DNA of 64,000 nucleotides from Desulfobacter sp. (lineage in GTDB: Bacteria > Desulfobacterota > Desulfobacteria > Desulfobacterales > Desulfobacteraceae): assembly GCA_028768545.1 (NCBI GenBank), contig CP054838.1, positions 1,233,501 to 1,297,500 of the forward strand, written 5' to 3'. Under the pieces are notes generated by a model. The model was not told where the DNA came from and ran no database searches. It saw nothing but the letters and a program-made list of their open reading frames with translations. The position numbers were made by a program, and so were the translations under genes. Each line of letters opens with the position of its first letter. The stretch's first letter is position 1. Shown here piece after piece: positions 27,781 to 37,037 of the stretch.

Positions 27781-28611
27781 TTAGCTCAAAGAAAGCTGGG
27801 TTTCACTCCTCCATCTTAAAATGAACCGTTCAATCCGTTCCAGGCAATAGTCCAGGAGAACCCCAACGATCAGCAGAATAATGATGCAGGACATGACTCG
27901 TTCGATTTTAAAATATGAGGTGGCGTAGGAGACCATCCAGCCGAATCCGCCGGAGGATCCCATGTATTCCCCGATAATAGCGCCGACCATGCAGGCGCCG
28001 ACGCCTCCCCTGATTCCGGAAAAGATAAAGGGCATGCAGGCGGGAATCACGACATGCCAGAGTGTCTGGAATGAATTATCGCCCAGCAGATGGGCGGATT
28101 CGATTAAGTTCTGTTCGGTATTTTTAATGGCGCTGTAGGTTGAGAAGAATAAGATAAAAAAGACCATCAGACCGGACAAGAATACCTTGGAAGCAATACC
28201 CAGCCCGAACCAGAGCACATAGACCGGTGCTAATGTAAGCTGGGGGATGGCGTTGAGGGCAGTGAGAATAGGATTAAAGATTTTGCCCAAAGGATCAAAC
28301 TGGGCAAAAACAACCCCGGTCAGAATCCCTGCCGACGTCCCGTAAAAAAGGCCTAAGAATGCCTCCTGAAGCGTGATGAAGGTGTGTCTGGCAAGCTTCC
28401 CGCTGGCAGCAAATTCCATGAGATCCTTTAGAATCACACTCGGATAACTTGTAAAAAATGTGTTGTATAGATTCAGACGGGCACTGATTTCCCAGGCGGC
28501 AACCGCTCCGAGGATTAGCGACCACCGGATTGCAAAATAGACAATTTTTTTATCCGCTTTTTTGAGATCTGCGTCTTTCACGCTTTCTTTCCTGTGCCTT
28601 TTGTTTTTCAA
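27781..28611 (-). CDS. ABC importer permease, NitT/TauT type
   Basis: 276-residue inner-membrane subunit with about six helices and the BPD_transp_1 EAA loop visible as IESAHLLGDNSFQTLWHVVIPACMP (in two stretches). The ATG lies inside the 3' end of the DUF169 gene (62-base overlap), indicating tight translational coupling. The basic N-terminus is cytoplasmic. Confidence 0.92.
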   Translation of the reverse strand: MKNKRHRKESVKDADLKKADKKIVYFAIRWSLILGAVAAWEISARLNLYNTFFTSYPSVILKDLMEFAASGKLARHTFITLQEAFLGLFYGTSAGILTGVVFAQFDPLGKIFNPILTALNAIPQLTLAPVYVLWFGLGIASKVFLSGLMVFFILFFSTYSAIKNTEQNLIESAHLLGDNSFQTLWHVVIPACMPFIFSGIRGGVGACMVGAIIGEYMGSSGGFGWMVSYATSYFKIERVMSCIIILLIVGVLLDYCLERIERFILRWRSETQLSLS

Positions 28612-29377
28612 AGTCGGTGTAATAAGTATGGCCGTATATAATGTTCATGTCCGAAATTCCGGCTTGGTCAAGTTTTTTCTCGATCACGGATTTACGTTCG
28701 TCCATTTCTACTGGGTTGATGGTCTGTCTCACGCCCTCAATAACACTTGAAAATATGGAAAAGGGGATGCCAGCCATGGCCTCTGTATTTTTCCATCTGG
28801 CCAGGTAGCGGGTGCCTGAACAGAACATGGAGATGTTCATTGTCTCGGTCTGAAGGGGGGTGACCGTGCATTCCACACAGACGGCCTGGTTCCCGATCAT
28901 ATTAAAATTAGTCTGCATCCCGTGCATATAGGTATACCCTTGGATAAGCCGCATGAGGTTTTTGTTGTCCGTGACAATGAGAACGACATCCGGTGCCTTT
29001 TCAAAATTTTCCAATGGCTTAACAATTACTCCATAGGTCGGGGTGGAAATGATTTTCATGTTGCCGGCCACCGTTGCTGCCAAAGATTTGTTTTGGTAGA
29101 GGCCCAGCATGATGCCTTCGCTTCCGTCATAGAAATCTTGTGCCGGTTTTTCCATGCCAAGAGCCCTTGTGCTGCCGAAACAACCGGAGTTTTCTGCGGT
29201 GAACTTCAACGCGGCACCACTCATGGCACATTTGACGCAGACACAATAACTTAAGGGGGCGTAAAGTTCTCTTGCCTCAAAGGTATCGAACTCTTCTTTT
29301 GTCTTGACCAGCTTGACGCCCACGATTCTGCGTCTTGTCTCTAAAACGGCATATGCTTTTTTAATATCGGTTTTCAT
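28550..29377 (-). CDS. DUF169-family protein
   Basis: 275-residue soluble protein with the DUF169 pattern: ETRRRIVGVKLVKTKEEFD, SYCVCVKCAMSG, GCFGSTRALGM, PDVVLIVTDNKNLMRLIQGY and AVCVECTVTP. Conserved Cys residues suggest metal or cluster binding, but the family has no established reaction. It is the first gene of the NitT-type transporter operon and overlaps the permease gene. An ISKra4 element ends 40 bases upstream of its start codon, so the native promoter has been moved away or lost. Confidence 0.88.
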   Translation of the reverse strand: MKTDIKKAYAVLETRRRIVGVKLVKTKEEFDTFEARELYAPLSYCVCVKCAMSGAALKFTAENSGCFGSTRALGMEKPAQDFYDGSEGIMLGLYQNKSLAATVAGNMKIISTPTYGVIVKPLENFEKAPDVVLIVTDNKNLMRLIQGYTYMHGMQTNFNMIGNQAVCVECTVTPLQTETMNISMFCSGTRYLARWKNTEAMAGIPFSIFSSVIEGVRQTINPVEMDERKSVIEKKLDQAGISDMNIIYGHTYYTDFEKQKAQERKRERRRSQKSG

Positions 29378-30095
29378 TTTTCAACTCTTTTTTTGACCTG
29401 ATTTTTTTAGAGTGGGAGGGCGCATTCCCATTTTCCCGGTTATACCGCTGGCACTGGATTGTGAATGTTTGCCATCTGCTTCAGGCAGTTCCAACGCCCT
29501 GCTTTATAAAATGATCGCAGCATAATCATTTTTTCTGCATTCTCCCGATACCAAAAGATGCATGGACCTTTAAGACGTAAATTCACGACTCTCCGAATCG
29601 AACTTTCAATAGCACCGCTGCCAATAGGTAAGTTCAACGCTTTTACAGTTGAGAAATTAAGCCTCAGTTCATTGCGCACAAAATAATCCCGTTCCGTCTT
29701 GATAGCCTTACTGTTTCTGCCTCTACAAAGCTTCTGGACGGCCTGTACCACCTCAATCGCCTTTCCCTTCAGCAGAAGACCTCGCTGCTTCGATACCCAG
29801 CGTTTGCGTTCCTTGGATGACCAGGTCTTCCTTAAGCCTGCTACTGTACCCAGATGCTCAACTGCATGGTAGAAATCGAGAAGTTCATACACACGCTCAG
29901 GAGCCAAACCCAATGCTTTTAGCAGTCCGGGGATTCGATTCCAAATCCAATGTGCCCCATCTGCAACAAACAGTATTTTGTCTGAGTTCTGAATATGAAG
30001 GGAGTTCAAATAACCCTTTAACAAGTGGAATACACCATCCGGTCCATTGAAACAGCCATCAATAAATGGTGAAAAGCTTTTTTCTTGTTTTCCAT

Positions 30096-31546
30096 AAGGG
30101 CGTTCAAAATTCTGTGTCAGTTGAATGAAAGCTGATATACTCAGCTAAATAAGGAGAACTGACATGACCGAAGAAAACACCGAATTTGATTTTCAAAAAG
30201 CCCTTAAAGGCATCCAGGAAGGTAAACCCTTCACAGGTAAGGGCGGCGTCCTTACATCATTAATCAAAAATCTTGCTGAAGCTGCTCTTGAAGGAGAGTT
30301 GGAGTCCCATCTCGGGCAGGAAGTTTCTGCCAACCGCCGTAATGGAAAAAGCAAAAAGACCATTAAATCCCTGGATGGTAAATTTGAGCTGGAAACCCCG
30401 CGTGACAGGGCCGGAACCTTCTCTCCACAGATCGTCAAAAAACATCAGACAACGCTCAGCGATGAAATTGAAAGAAAGATAATAGCCCTTTACGGCCTGG
30501 GCATGAGTTATAATGATATGGCTTCCCATTTACAGGAAATCTATGGACTTGAGATTTCAAATGCCACTCTGAGCACCATTACCGATAAAATCATCCATAC
30601 CGTCAAAGAATGGCAGGCCAGGCCGTTGGAAAATGTGTACCCAATCATATGGCTTGATGCCATACATTATAAAGTACGAGAAAACGGAAAGGTCGGCAGC
30701 AAAGCCGTTTACACAATTCTTGGGGTGAATATCGAGGGCCGCAAAGAGGTTCTTGGGCTGTACATATCCGAGAATGAGGGTGCGAACTTCTGGCTGCAGG
30801 TGTTAACAGACCTTTCAAACCGAGGGGTAAAAGATATCCTGATTGCCTGTGTTGATGGTCTAAAAGGTTTTCCCGAGGCCATTGAGACCATATTCCCGGA
30901 CACAGAAGTTCAACTCTGCGTAGTCCACCAGATCCGAAATTCATTGAAATACGTTGGTTCCAAAAATAAAAAGGAATTTATGGCAGATCTAAAACGTGTT
31001 TATAAAGCGGTCAATAAGGATCTGGCCGAAGAAGAACTGGATATCTTGGAAAATAAATGGAATGACAAATACCCGATTGTGATAAAATCCTGGCGGAACA
31101 ACTGGGAACGCCTCAGTCATTTCTTTAAATATCCAGAAGAGATTCGACGGATAATATACACCACAAATACCATTGAGGCTGTGCATCGACAGTTTCGAAA
31201 ACTGACCAAAACAAAGGGATCATTCCCGAACCAGGACAGCCTGTTAAAGCTGCTTTACATGGGGATCCAGAACGCCAGTAAAAAATGGACAATGCCGATT
31301 CAAAATTGGTCACTGACAATTTCCCAGTTGGCAATTTTCTTTGAAGGCCGGCTGGATAAAGAGCTGGGAATTTGATAGGGATTTATTTACAGATGGAAAA
31401 GATGGTTCCAGGAACTCCACTCCAGCAAAAGTCAACTCCTCCGACGTGGCTGATTGAAGGCCCATTCTCGGACCTGACTTTTACTTCCGCTGGCGCTGAG
31501 GCAGATCCGGGAACCGAAACCGTGACACAGAATTCTGAACATTCCC
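30096..31546 (+). mobile_element. IS256-family element, copy 3 (nested)
   Basis: 1451 bp, AAGGGCGTTCAAAATTC at the left and GAATTCTGAACATTCCC at the right, flanked by the 8-bp duplication TTTTCCAT. This copy defines the element ends and target-duplication length for the other copies. Confidence 0.95.
30164..31375 (+). CDS. IS256-family transposase, copy 3
   Basis: 403 residues, intact DDE triad as in copy 1, with only a few substitutions relative to it (for example YPIIWLD and MPIQNWS). The ATG follows AAGGAGAACTGAC. The recent nested insertion with perfect target duplication suggests an active element. Confidence 0.96.
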   Translation: MTEENTEFDFQKALKGIQEGKPFTGKGGVLTSLIKNLAEAALEGELESHLGQEVSANRRNGKSKKTIKSLDGKFELETPRDRAGTFSPQIVKKHQTTLSDEIERKIIALYGLGMSYNDMASHLQEIYGLEISNATLSTITDKIIHTVKEWQARPLENVYPIIWLDAIHYKVRENGKVGSKAVYTILGVNIEGRKEVLGLYISENEGANFWLQVLTDLSNRGVKDILIACVDGLKGFPEAIETIFPDTEVQLCVVHQIRNSLKYVGSKNKKEFMADLKRVYKAVNKDLAEEELDILENKWNDKYPIVIKSWRNNWERLSHFFKYPEEIRRIIYTTNTIEAVHRQFRKLTKTKGSFPNQDSLLKLLYMGIQNASKKWTMPIQNWSLTISQLAIFFEGRLDKELGI

Positions 31547-32551
31547 TTTTCCATGGGCGTCCACTACATAAATGATCAAAAGCTTGGGTTCTCGCCATGC
31601 CCCACGAAATCGGGTTCTATCCTTTTGGGTTTTTGGTCCCCTTTTCTTCTCTCTGAGCCGAGTGCGGCCACCATCAGTGCTGATAACGACTCGCCGCCCT
31701 TCAAGTAAATCTCTATCATTTAATGGGATTCGGCCCGCTTGTTGTTCGGCTCGAGCCCGCTCTGCGTACCGATAGGTCAGTTTACGGATGACCTTTATAC
31801 CCAACGTCATCCCACGGTCACAAAGCACTTGACGGACTTCTTCAAAAGAACTTAATAAGGCTGACCAAGAACTCACCATAGAAGCCAAAGCAGGCGAGCA
31901 GCGATCATGGATTCCAAGAAGGATTAAGCCAGCGTATGCACCTTTATATCTTTTTCCTTTTCGGCGGTCACAGGACCTTCGATAGTATCGAACATGAATA
32001 TCAACCGAACTATCTGTACAAAGCTGAATCCAAACGGTCTCAAGCCCTTCGCTTTTCATCCGTCCCGGCCAATTGGACATCAATTCTTTTTCTTGGTCGA
32101 CCTGTTCAGAGGAATCTACTGAGGCCTGGATCTTTTTTTTAAAAAAAAGGCGCTTATCCGATTTGTATACTCAAGGATTTCCTGCTCCATCTGTTCTAAT
32201 TCGTTAGCGTTACGAACCAAGCGATTTGGATCTTCTTCCAGTTCTTTGAGGCATGCAAGGACTTCATCAACAGTATTACGATCTTCAGCTTTCTTCATTA
32301 GCACAATCCATTTATGTTCATTTCAGCGTAACAGAGGATATCATTCTTTTTGCTCTAAAAGACAGGCCTTTTTAAAACCGGGAAAATGGGAATGCGCCCG
32401 AGTGGGATCATAGTACGGAACAAGGCTTTTTTCTAATACATGTTACCAATAACATTGGGCCTGATTGATAGTAATATTCTATTTTAATTAAATGGAGATT
32501 TTCACATATGACCGGTGCGAATCAGGTCCTTGTACCCAGAAAAGAAAGGTA

Positions 32552-33012
32552 TTATCGTGCTTGTGTGTTATCGATCATCCCGTGTGTTTTCATCTTGTTC
32601 AATTTTTCAAGCATGAGTTGTAAGGTTGATTCTTTTTCAATCAGGGGTGACAAATGATTTGAAAAAGACCAGAATGCCTTGCGTATGGAATGTGATAGAT
32701 CATTATCTGCAATATTTTGATTGTTAAAATGAAGACCTTGATTGAATTTTGGATAAAATCTGAAAATATTTTTAACGCAACGTTTGGGTCTGTATATATC
32801 ATCTGATATGAGCAGCCCTTATCCGCGATGCAATACCCGGTGTGTAATTTTCCTGGATGAATTACCATGATGTTCCCTGCAGGAACTATGTCTGGAGGCG
32901 ATTTGTATCTAAAGGACTGGGCGCCTGATTCAACGATACCGATGGCAAAACTATCATGGGTATGCGAGGCGAATTCGTGATCGGTATATTGCGTAGATAA
33001 AAATTGGTTCAT
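32552..33012 (-). pseudogene. AraC-type regulator, N-terminal domain only, frameshifted
   Basis: The first about 90 residues form an AraC-type cupin sensor domain (HEFASHTHDSFAIGIVESG, IMVIHPGKLHTGYC, YQMIYTDP). After FSDFIQNS the frame slips; a second frame carries HFNNQNIADNDLSHSIRKAF and LIEKESTLQLMLEKLN and then stops at TAA (32552-32554). No AraC helix-turn-helix domain follows. It is in the same orientation as the DUF169/ABC operon on the other side of the ISKra4 insertion and may have been its regulator. Confidence 0.75.
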
Positions 33013-33095
33013 CAGAAAATCGCGTACCTGGACTGAGAAACATCACTGGGAAGGCAATAACACAGTAAGGATTTTTATGCTTGAAATGATGGTGT

Positions 33096-33111
33096 GAACA
33101 TGATCATGTTC
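33096..33111. promoter_or_regulatory. Perfect 16-bp palindrome, candidate operator
   Basis: GAACATGATCATGTTC is perfectly self-complementary. It lies 84 bases upstream of the AraC-like start and 43 bases before the ISL3 transposase start. A T-run follows on the plus strand, but a loopless stem makes an operator more likely than a terminator. Confidence 0.35.
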
Positions 33112-33153
33112 TAATTTTTTTGTGTTATTCGCACAAAATCGGAGAATGAATTA

Positions 33154-34368
33154 ATGTCCACAAGCTTCATATACCATGCCTTTGGCCTTCGTGACTACTT
33201 TTATAAAACAACGCGTTTCATCGGTGGAATAATCACTTTTGAACTCATACCAAAACCGGAGGCGGTAAAATGCCCGGAATGTAATTCCAGGTCCGTCACC
33301 AGGAAAGGGATTGTGACAAGAGATCTCAGAACAATACCGGTAGGTTCAAAACCCGTGATTCTCAGGACGGCTATCCAGAGAATTTGGTGTCCGTTCTGTC
33401 AATTTGTCCGGCAAATCAAACTATCCTTTGCCCAGGAGGGGAAAAGCTATACCCGGGCTTTTGAACGGTATGTCTTGGAGTTGTCTCAGTTCATGACAAT
33501 CAAAGATATTGCCATCCATTTAAGGATCAGCTGGGATACGATAAAGCAGATCCAGAAAGAAGACCTGCTGAGGCGTTATCGAAAAATCCCCCTTGAGAAA
33601 GTCCGGCAGATTGCCATAGATGAAATTTCCATAGGGAAAGGGCATAAATACTTGACCATCGTGATGGATCTGGAATCCGGTAGAATTCTGCACGTGGGAG
33701 AAGGAAAAGGTGGTGAAGCTTTGAAATCTTTTTGGACAAAAGTGAAAATATCGAAAGCAAAAATCAAAGCCGTCAGCATCGATATGTCCCCGGCATACTT
33801 GAGTGCTGTTATTGAAAATCTTTCTGGTTCAGCAATTGTCTTTGACAGATTTCATGTTGTTAAATTGTTCAATGAGAAACTGTCGGATTTCAGGCGAAAG
33901 CTCTACAACCTTCTTGCCAATACCGGGCAACAAAAACTTCTGAAGGGAGTCCGGTGGCTTTTGTTAAAAAATCCCGAAAACCTCAGTGATGACAAGAAGG
34001 AGGCCCAACGGTTAGAAGAAGCATTGAAAATAAATCAGCCGCTATTGGCAGTCTACTACATGAAAGAGGAACTCAGGCAAATATGGAATCAAAAGAAAAA
34101 AGAAACAGCTGAAAAGATAGTCAGCAATTGGATCAATCTGGCCAATATTTCCAAAATTCCAATGTTGATGAAATTTGCCAAGACCTTGGCTGTGCACAGG
34201 CAAAGAATCCTTTCATACTATGATTACAGGATATCTACAGGTCCTTTAGAAGGGACAAATAACAAGATAAAAACCATGAAACGGAAAGCTTATGAATACA
34301 GGGATTCGGAGTTTTTCAGGTTGAAACTTTTGGACCTTCACAATAAAAGGTACGCATTAATCGGATGA
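33154..34368 (+). CDS. ISL3-family transposase
   Basis: 404 residues with an N-terminal zinc-finger (CPECNSRSVTRKG, WCPFCQF), a helix-turn-helix (FMTIKDIAIHLRISWDTIKQ) and a DDE domain (AIDEISIGKGHKY, SIDMSPAYLSAV, GPLEGTNNKIKTMKRKAYEY). It appears intact. I could not place the inverted repeats with certainty; likely ends are near GTGTTATTCGCAC (about 33121) and ATCGGATGAACC (about 34374). Confidence 0.94.
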   Translation: MSTSFIYHAFGLRDYFYKTTRFIGGIITFELIPKPEAVKCPECNSRSVTRKGIVTRDLRTIPVGSKPVILRTAIQRIWCPFCQFVRQIKLSFAQEGKSYTRAFERYVLELSQFMTIKDIAIHLRISWDTIKQIQKEDLLRRYRKIPLEKVRQIAIDEISIGKGHKYLTIVMDLESGRILHVGEGKGGEALKSFWTKVKISKAKIKAVSIDMSPAYLSAVIENLSGSAIVFDRFHVVKLFNEKLSDFRRKLYNLLANTGQQKLLKGVRWLLLKNPENLSDDKKEAQRLEEALKINQPLLAVYYMKEELRQIWNQKKKETAEKIVSNWINLANISKIPMLMKFAKTLAVHRQRILSYYDYRISTGPLEGTNNKIKTMKRKAYEYRDSEFFRLKLLDLHNKRYALIG

Positions 34369-34966
34369 ACCTAAAAATTTTAATCCACTGATAGACGAAT
34401 CAGCCGAATAGATCGCTTTGTTGTTGTTTGTACTTTTTACCATCAAACGATCAGAGCAGTAAATGTAAAGATTGAAAGAAGGGTTAGAAATTGAGTGATT
34501 CTGCAGTAAATGTTTCTGGCCTTTAAAACCTTTTAACCCCTTATTGAAGGGGGGGATACTTTTTATTATTGGGGTTTGAAATGTAAAATCAGGCAGATCA
34601 GACACAAGGTGTTTCAGGTAAAGATTACCCTTTGGCCAGGCGCTGCTTTTGGGTTGGATGACGCCCCGGACGTTCTGTATGCTCTGTATTGTAACTTTTT
34701 TAAAACACCCCGATAGTCATTCCGGCAATATTTTTGAAAAAGGGTTTGGCCAAGGCCGGAATTTGGGGGGTAAGTGTCAATAAACGAGTGTACAAAATTA
34801 CTTTTAAGACTTGAACTAAAGGGCTGCGCCATGGGAGCCAAGAATGGTTCGCCTGTCTACAGGTTGTGTTACGATGCTGGCAAGGGCCTGTTTTTTTAAT
34901 TAATGCAATCTGGTTTTGTTTTGTGTATATTAACAAACTTTTCATCAAATATTTAAAGGAATTAAA
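34369..34966. other. Non-coding stretch after the ISL3 transposase
   Basis: 598 bases without a supported gene on either strand. There is a short hairpin CCCCTTATTGAAGGGG near 34537 and AT-rich DNA immediately before the FKBP gene (TTAAAGGAATTAAA ribosome binding region). Minus-strand open frames here lack family-like content. Confidence 0.5.
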
Positions 34967-35581
34967 ATGAAAGTTGATTTAGATAAGGTCAGTTATGTTC
35001 TTGGGCAAAGTGTGGGAGGAGACTTTAAAAGACAGGGCTTTGACATTGATCCTCAAATTTTTGCAGAGTCATTTGTTGCGGCGTTTAACGGGGAACAATC
35101 CCAAATGCCTGTTGGTGAAATGCAGCACATTATGCAGAATTTCCAAAGAGCAATGGAGGACAAAAAGCAGGCAGAGCAGATGGAATCAGGGAAAAAAAAT
35201 ATTGAAGCCGGGGAAAAATTTCTTGAAGAAAACTCTAAAAAAGAAGGGGTTAAAACAACTCAAAGCGGGCTTCAGTATAGGGTGATCACCCAAGGCAGCG
35301 GGAAAAAACCTGCTGTCACAGATACCGTTGAAACCCATTATGAAGGCAAGACACTTGACGGTAAAATTTTTGACAGCTCATACAAACGAGGACAAACAAC
35401 CACCTTCCCGCTGAACGGCGTCATTAAGGGCTGGACAGAAGCGCTTCAGATTATGGCTGAGGGCTCAAAATATGAATTGTATATTCCATCTGAGCTTGCC
35501 TATGGCCCAACCGGCAGTGGGGGCACGATTGAACCATATGCCACATTGATTTTCACTGTTGAACTGATTGCAATAAAATAA
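34967..35581 (+). CDS. FKBP-type peptidyl-prolyl isomerase
   Basis: 204-residue protein with an N-terminal helical dimerisation domain (VSYVLGQSVGGDFKRQGFDI, then EKFLEENSKKEGVKTTQSGL) and a C-terminal FKBP domain (DTVETHYEGKTLDGKIFDSS, GVIKGWTEALQIM, ELAYGPTGSGG, ATLIFTVELI). The layout is that of Mip/FkpA-type folding catalysts, but there is no signal peptide at this start, so this one is probably cytoplasmic. AAAGGAATTAAA precedes the ATG. It stands alone. Confidence 0.93.
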   Translation: MKVDLDKVSYVLGQSVGGDFKRQGFDIDPQIFAESFVAAFNGEQSQMPVGEMQHIMQNFQRAMEDKKQAEQMESGKKNIEAGEKFLEENSKKEGVKTTQSGLQYRVITQGSGKKPAVTDTVETHYEGKTLDGKIFDSSYKRGQTTTFPLNGVIKGWTEALQIMAEGSKYELYIPSELAYGPTGSGGTIEPYATLIFTVELIAIK

Positions 35582-35840
35582 CGGCGCATCAGATTTTTTG
35601 AATTCCGGGGATGGGAATTCGGAGAACCCGATGACATCTAAATTTTATGATCTAAATAGAGAGGCGGTTTCGCTGTTAGGACATCTGTACAAAGAACTAT
35701 CCAACGGCTGACTGCCAGTGTCAAACTGCGCGGTATGCAATTTTCAGGCGCCTGGTTCTGGACAACCGCTCACGTTTTATTTGTCTTACCCGGAAACCTC
35801 AAGTTAGAGGCTTTCACCCAATGGACCGGAGGAATCTGAA

Positions 35841-35960
35841 ATGGAATGGTGGCATAGTTTATCTGAGTTCTGGCAGGGCTTCATCTGTGGCGGTATTGCA
35901 GTTCCCCTTGTGATTGTTCTAATCGAGATCATTGTAAAGCTTGGATTCAAGCGGGGCTGA
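35841..35960 (+). CDS. Small membrane protein (39 residues)
   Basis: ATG 35841 is preceded by GGAGG at eight bases, a strong ribosome binding site. The peptide begins MEWWHSLSEFWQGF, has one hydrophobic helix (ICGGIAVPLVIVLIEIIVKL) and ends in basic FKRG. This single-span topology is common in small regulatory or toxin-like membrane peptides, but no family is recognised. Two short frames just upstream (35630-35710; ending at 35843) may belong to the same remnant region. It is isolated between the FKBP gene and the methyl-transfer cassette. Confidence 0.45.
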   Translation: MEWWHSLSEFWQGFICGGIAVPLVIVLIEIIVKLGFKRG

Positions 35961-35997
35961 CCCTGCCCCAGATTCAACTCCAAAAAAGGGTTTTGTT

Positions 35998-36246
35998 TTA
36001 ATTTTTTGACTGCCCGCCGGCAGCCTTGTATTTTGAGCGGAAAGGTTGACTTTTGCCGCCTTTGTCAAAAAATTTGCCCAGATCTGGTAAAATGTTGACC
36101 CTAGTTTTATAAAGGTCACCCCGGGGGGCTTGCAAACCAGGCCCTTTGGGGGATGATCGCCCAGGTTTATCCGGAAAAATCTGGGCACCCCAAGATTCCT
36201 GATGCGCCTGTTTTCTTTCTTTGTTTTGCCGCAGGTTTTCTTTCAA
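35998..36246 (-). CDS. Small basic protein, uncertain
   Basis: 82 codons from a TTG at 36246, rich in Lys, Gln and Gly (LRQNKERKQAHQES, GDLYKTRVNILPDLGKFFDK). The frame stays open upstream for 14 more codons (ITGKTKRKRTTTDQ) to a TAA. An ATC preceded by TTAGGATAA is the first codon of that open stretch, so a non-AUG start is possible. Its composition looks protein-like, but there is no homology that I recognise. It may be a DNA- or RNA-binding peptide, or a remnant. Confidence 0.3.
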   Translation of the reverse strand: MKENLRQNKERKQAHQESWGAQIFPDKPGRSSPKGPGLQAPRGDLYKTRVNILPDLGKFFDKGGKSQPFRSKYKAAGGQSKN

Positions 36247-36449
36247 TTGATCTGTGGTCGTTCGTTTTCTTTTTGTCTTCCCAGTGATTTATCCTAAATT
36301 TCAAAGATGAAAATCATTTCCATTTTTTTTTAACGGCAGAAGAACAGTCCTGGCAAGTTTTCTGGGAAAAGGCTTGACTTTTATCTGGCTGATAAATAGT
36401 CTTCATTAAGTTAGTGGTATTAACAAAACTTTTTTGTAAAGGAATTCCC

Positions 36450-37037
36450 ATGATTTTCAGTCAAATATCAGAGCGGCTGCAAAAAGGAGATCCCAAAGAA
36501 ATCGCCGATCTTATCGGCCAGGTGTTTGACCAGGGCGCGACACCGGAACAGGTCCTTAACCAGGGCTTGATTGCCGGCATGGACCGGGTCGGACAAAAAT
36601 TTCAATCCGGTGAAATTTTTATTCCTCACATGCTGCTGGCCGAAACCGGTAATGGCCCGGCAGGACGGGTGGTGCTGGGCACGGTGCAAGGAGATCACCA
36701 TGACATTGGGAAGAATCTGGTATCCACAATGCTTGCAGGCAAAGGATTTGAGGTCATTGATGTGGGGATCGACGCCCCGCCTGAAACCTTTATCGCAGCC
36801 GTGGATGACACGGTACCGATCGTGGCCATGAGCGCGCTTTTATCTACCACCGCACCGTTTATTGGAAAGACCATCGAGGCTCTGGACAAGGCAGGGCTTC
36901 GTAAGAATCTTAAAATTATGGTGGGAGGCGGGGCTGTCAGCCAGAGATTTAGCGATGAGATTGGTGCGGATGCCTATGGCGGTGATGCCGCCACAGCTGC
37001 CGTGCTTGCAATGGATTTAGTGGGAAAGGGGGCATGA
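36450..37037 (+). CDS. Corrinoid (methylcobamide) protein
   Basis: 195 residues from ATG 36450 (AAAGGAATTCCC upstream). It carries a methyl group on a cobamide between two methyltransferases. An N-terminal helical cap domain is followed by a Rossmann B12-binding domain with the cobalt-ligand motif DxHxxG as GDHHDIGKN, then VIDVGIDAPPETF, MSALLSTTAPF and the terminal GGGAVSQRF..GADAYGGDA. It is 15-20 residues shorter than the family norm: after EIFIPHMLLA the chain jumps to ETGNGPAGRVV, skipping the cap-domain helix that covers the cobalamin. Its TGA overlaps the next ATG (ATGA). Confidence 0.88.
   Translation: MIFSQISERLQKGDPKEIADLIGQVFDQGATPEQVLNQGLIAGMDRVGQKFQSGEIFIPHMLLAETGNGPAGRVVLGTVQGDHHDIGKNLVSTMLAGKGFEVIDVGIDAPPETFIAAVDDTVPIVAMSALLSTTAPFIGKTIEALDKAGLRKNLKIMVGGGAVSQRFSDEIGADAYGGDAATAAVLAMDLVGKGA

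Larger units (their letters stand above)
29440..32298 (-). pseudogene. ISKra4 transposase split by IS256
   Basis: The N-terminal frames (32298 down to about 31555, including the small first frame and the A8 slippage site) and the C-terminal part (30095 down to 29440) match copy 1 almost residue for residue. The break is within VDAHGKQEK. TTTTCCAT is duplicated on both sides of the intruding IS256 (30088-30095; 31547-31554). Precise excision would restore the gene. Confidence 0.95.
29418..32399 (-). mobile_element. ISKra4-family element, copy 2, with nested IS256
   Basis: Ends GGGCGCATTCCC (29418) and GGGAATGCGCCC (to 32399) match copies 1 and 3. An 8-bp target duplication GAGTGGGA flanks it (29410-29417 and 32400-32407), so it is an undisturbed insertion. 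Its transposase gene is itself split by an IS256 copy at 30096-31546. Confidence 0.95.

Noticed and set aside
30645..30944. Recurrent minus-strand frame inside IS256 (also in the other copies)
   Set aside because: Repeats only because the transposase gene repeats; it is antisense and not conserved as protein between the IS256 sub-lineages.
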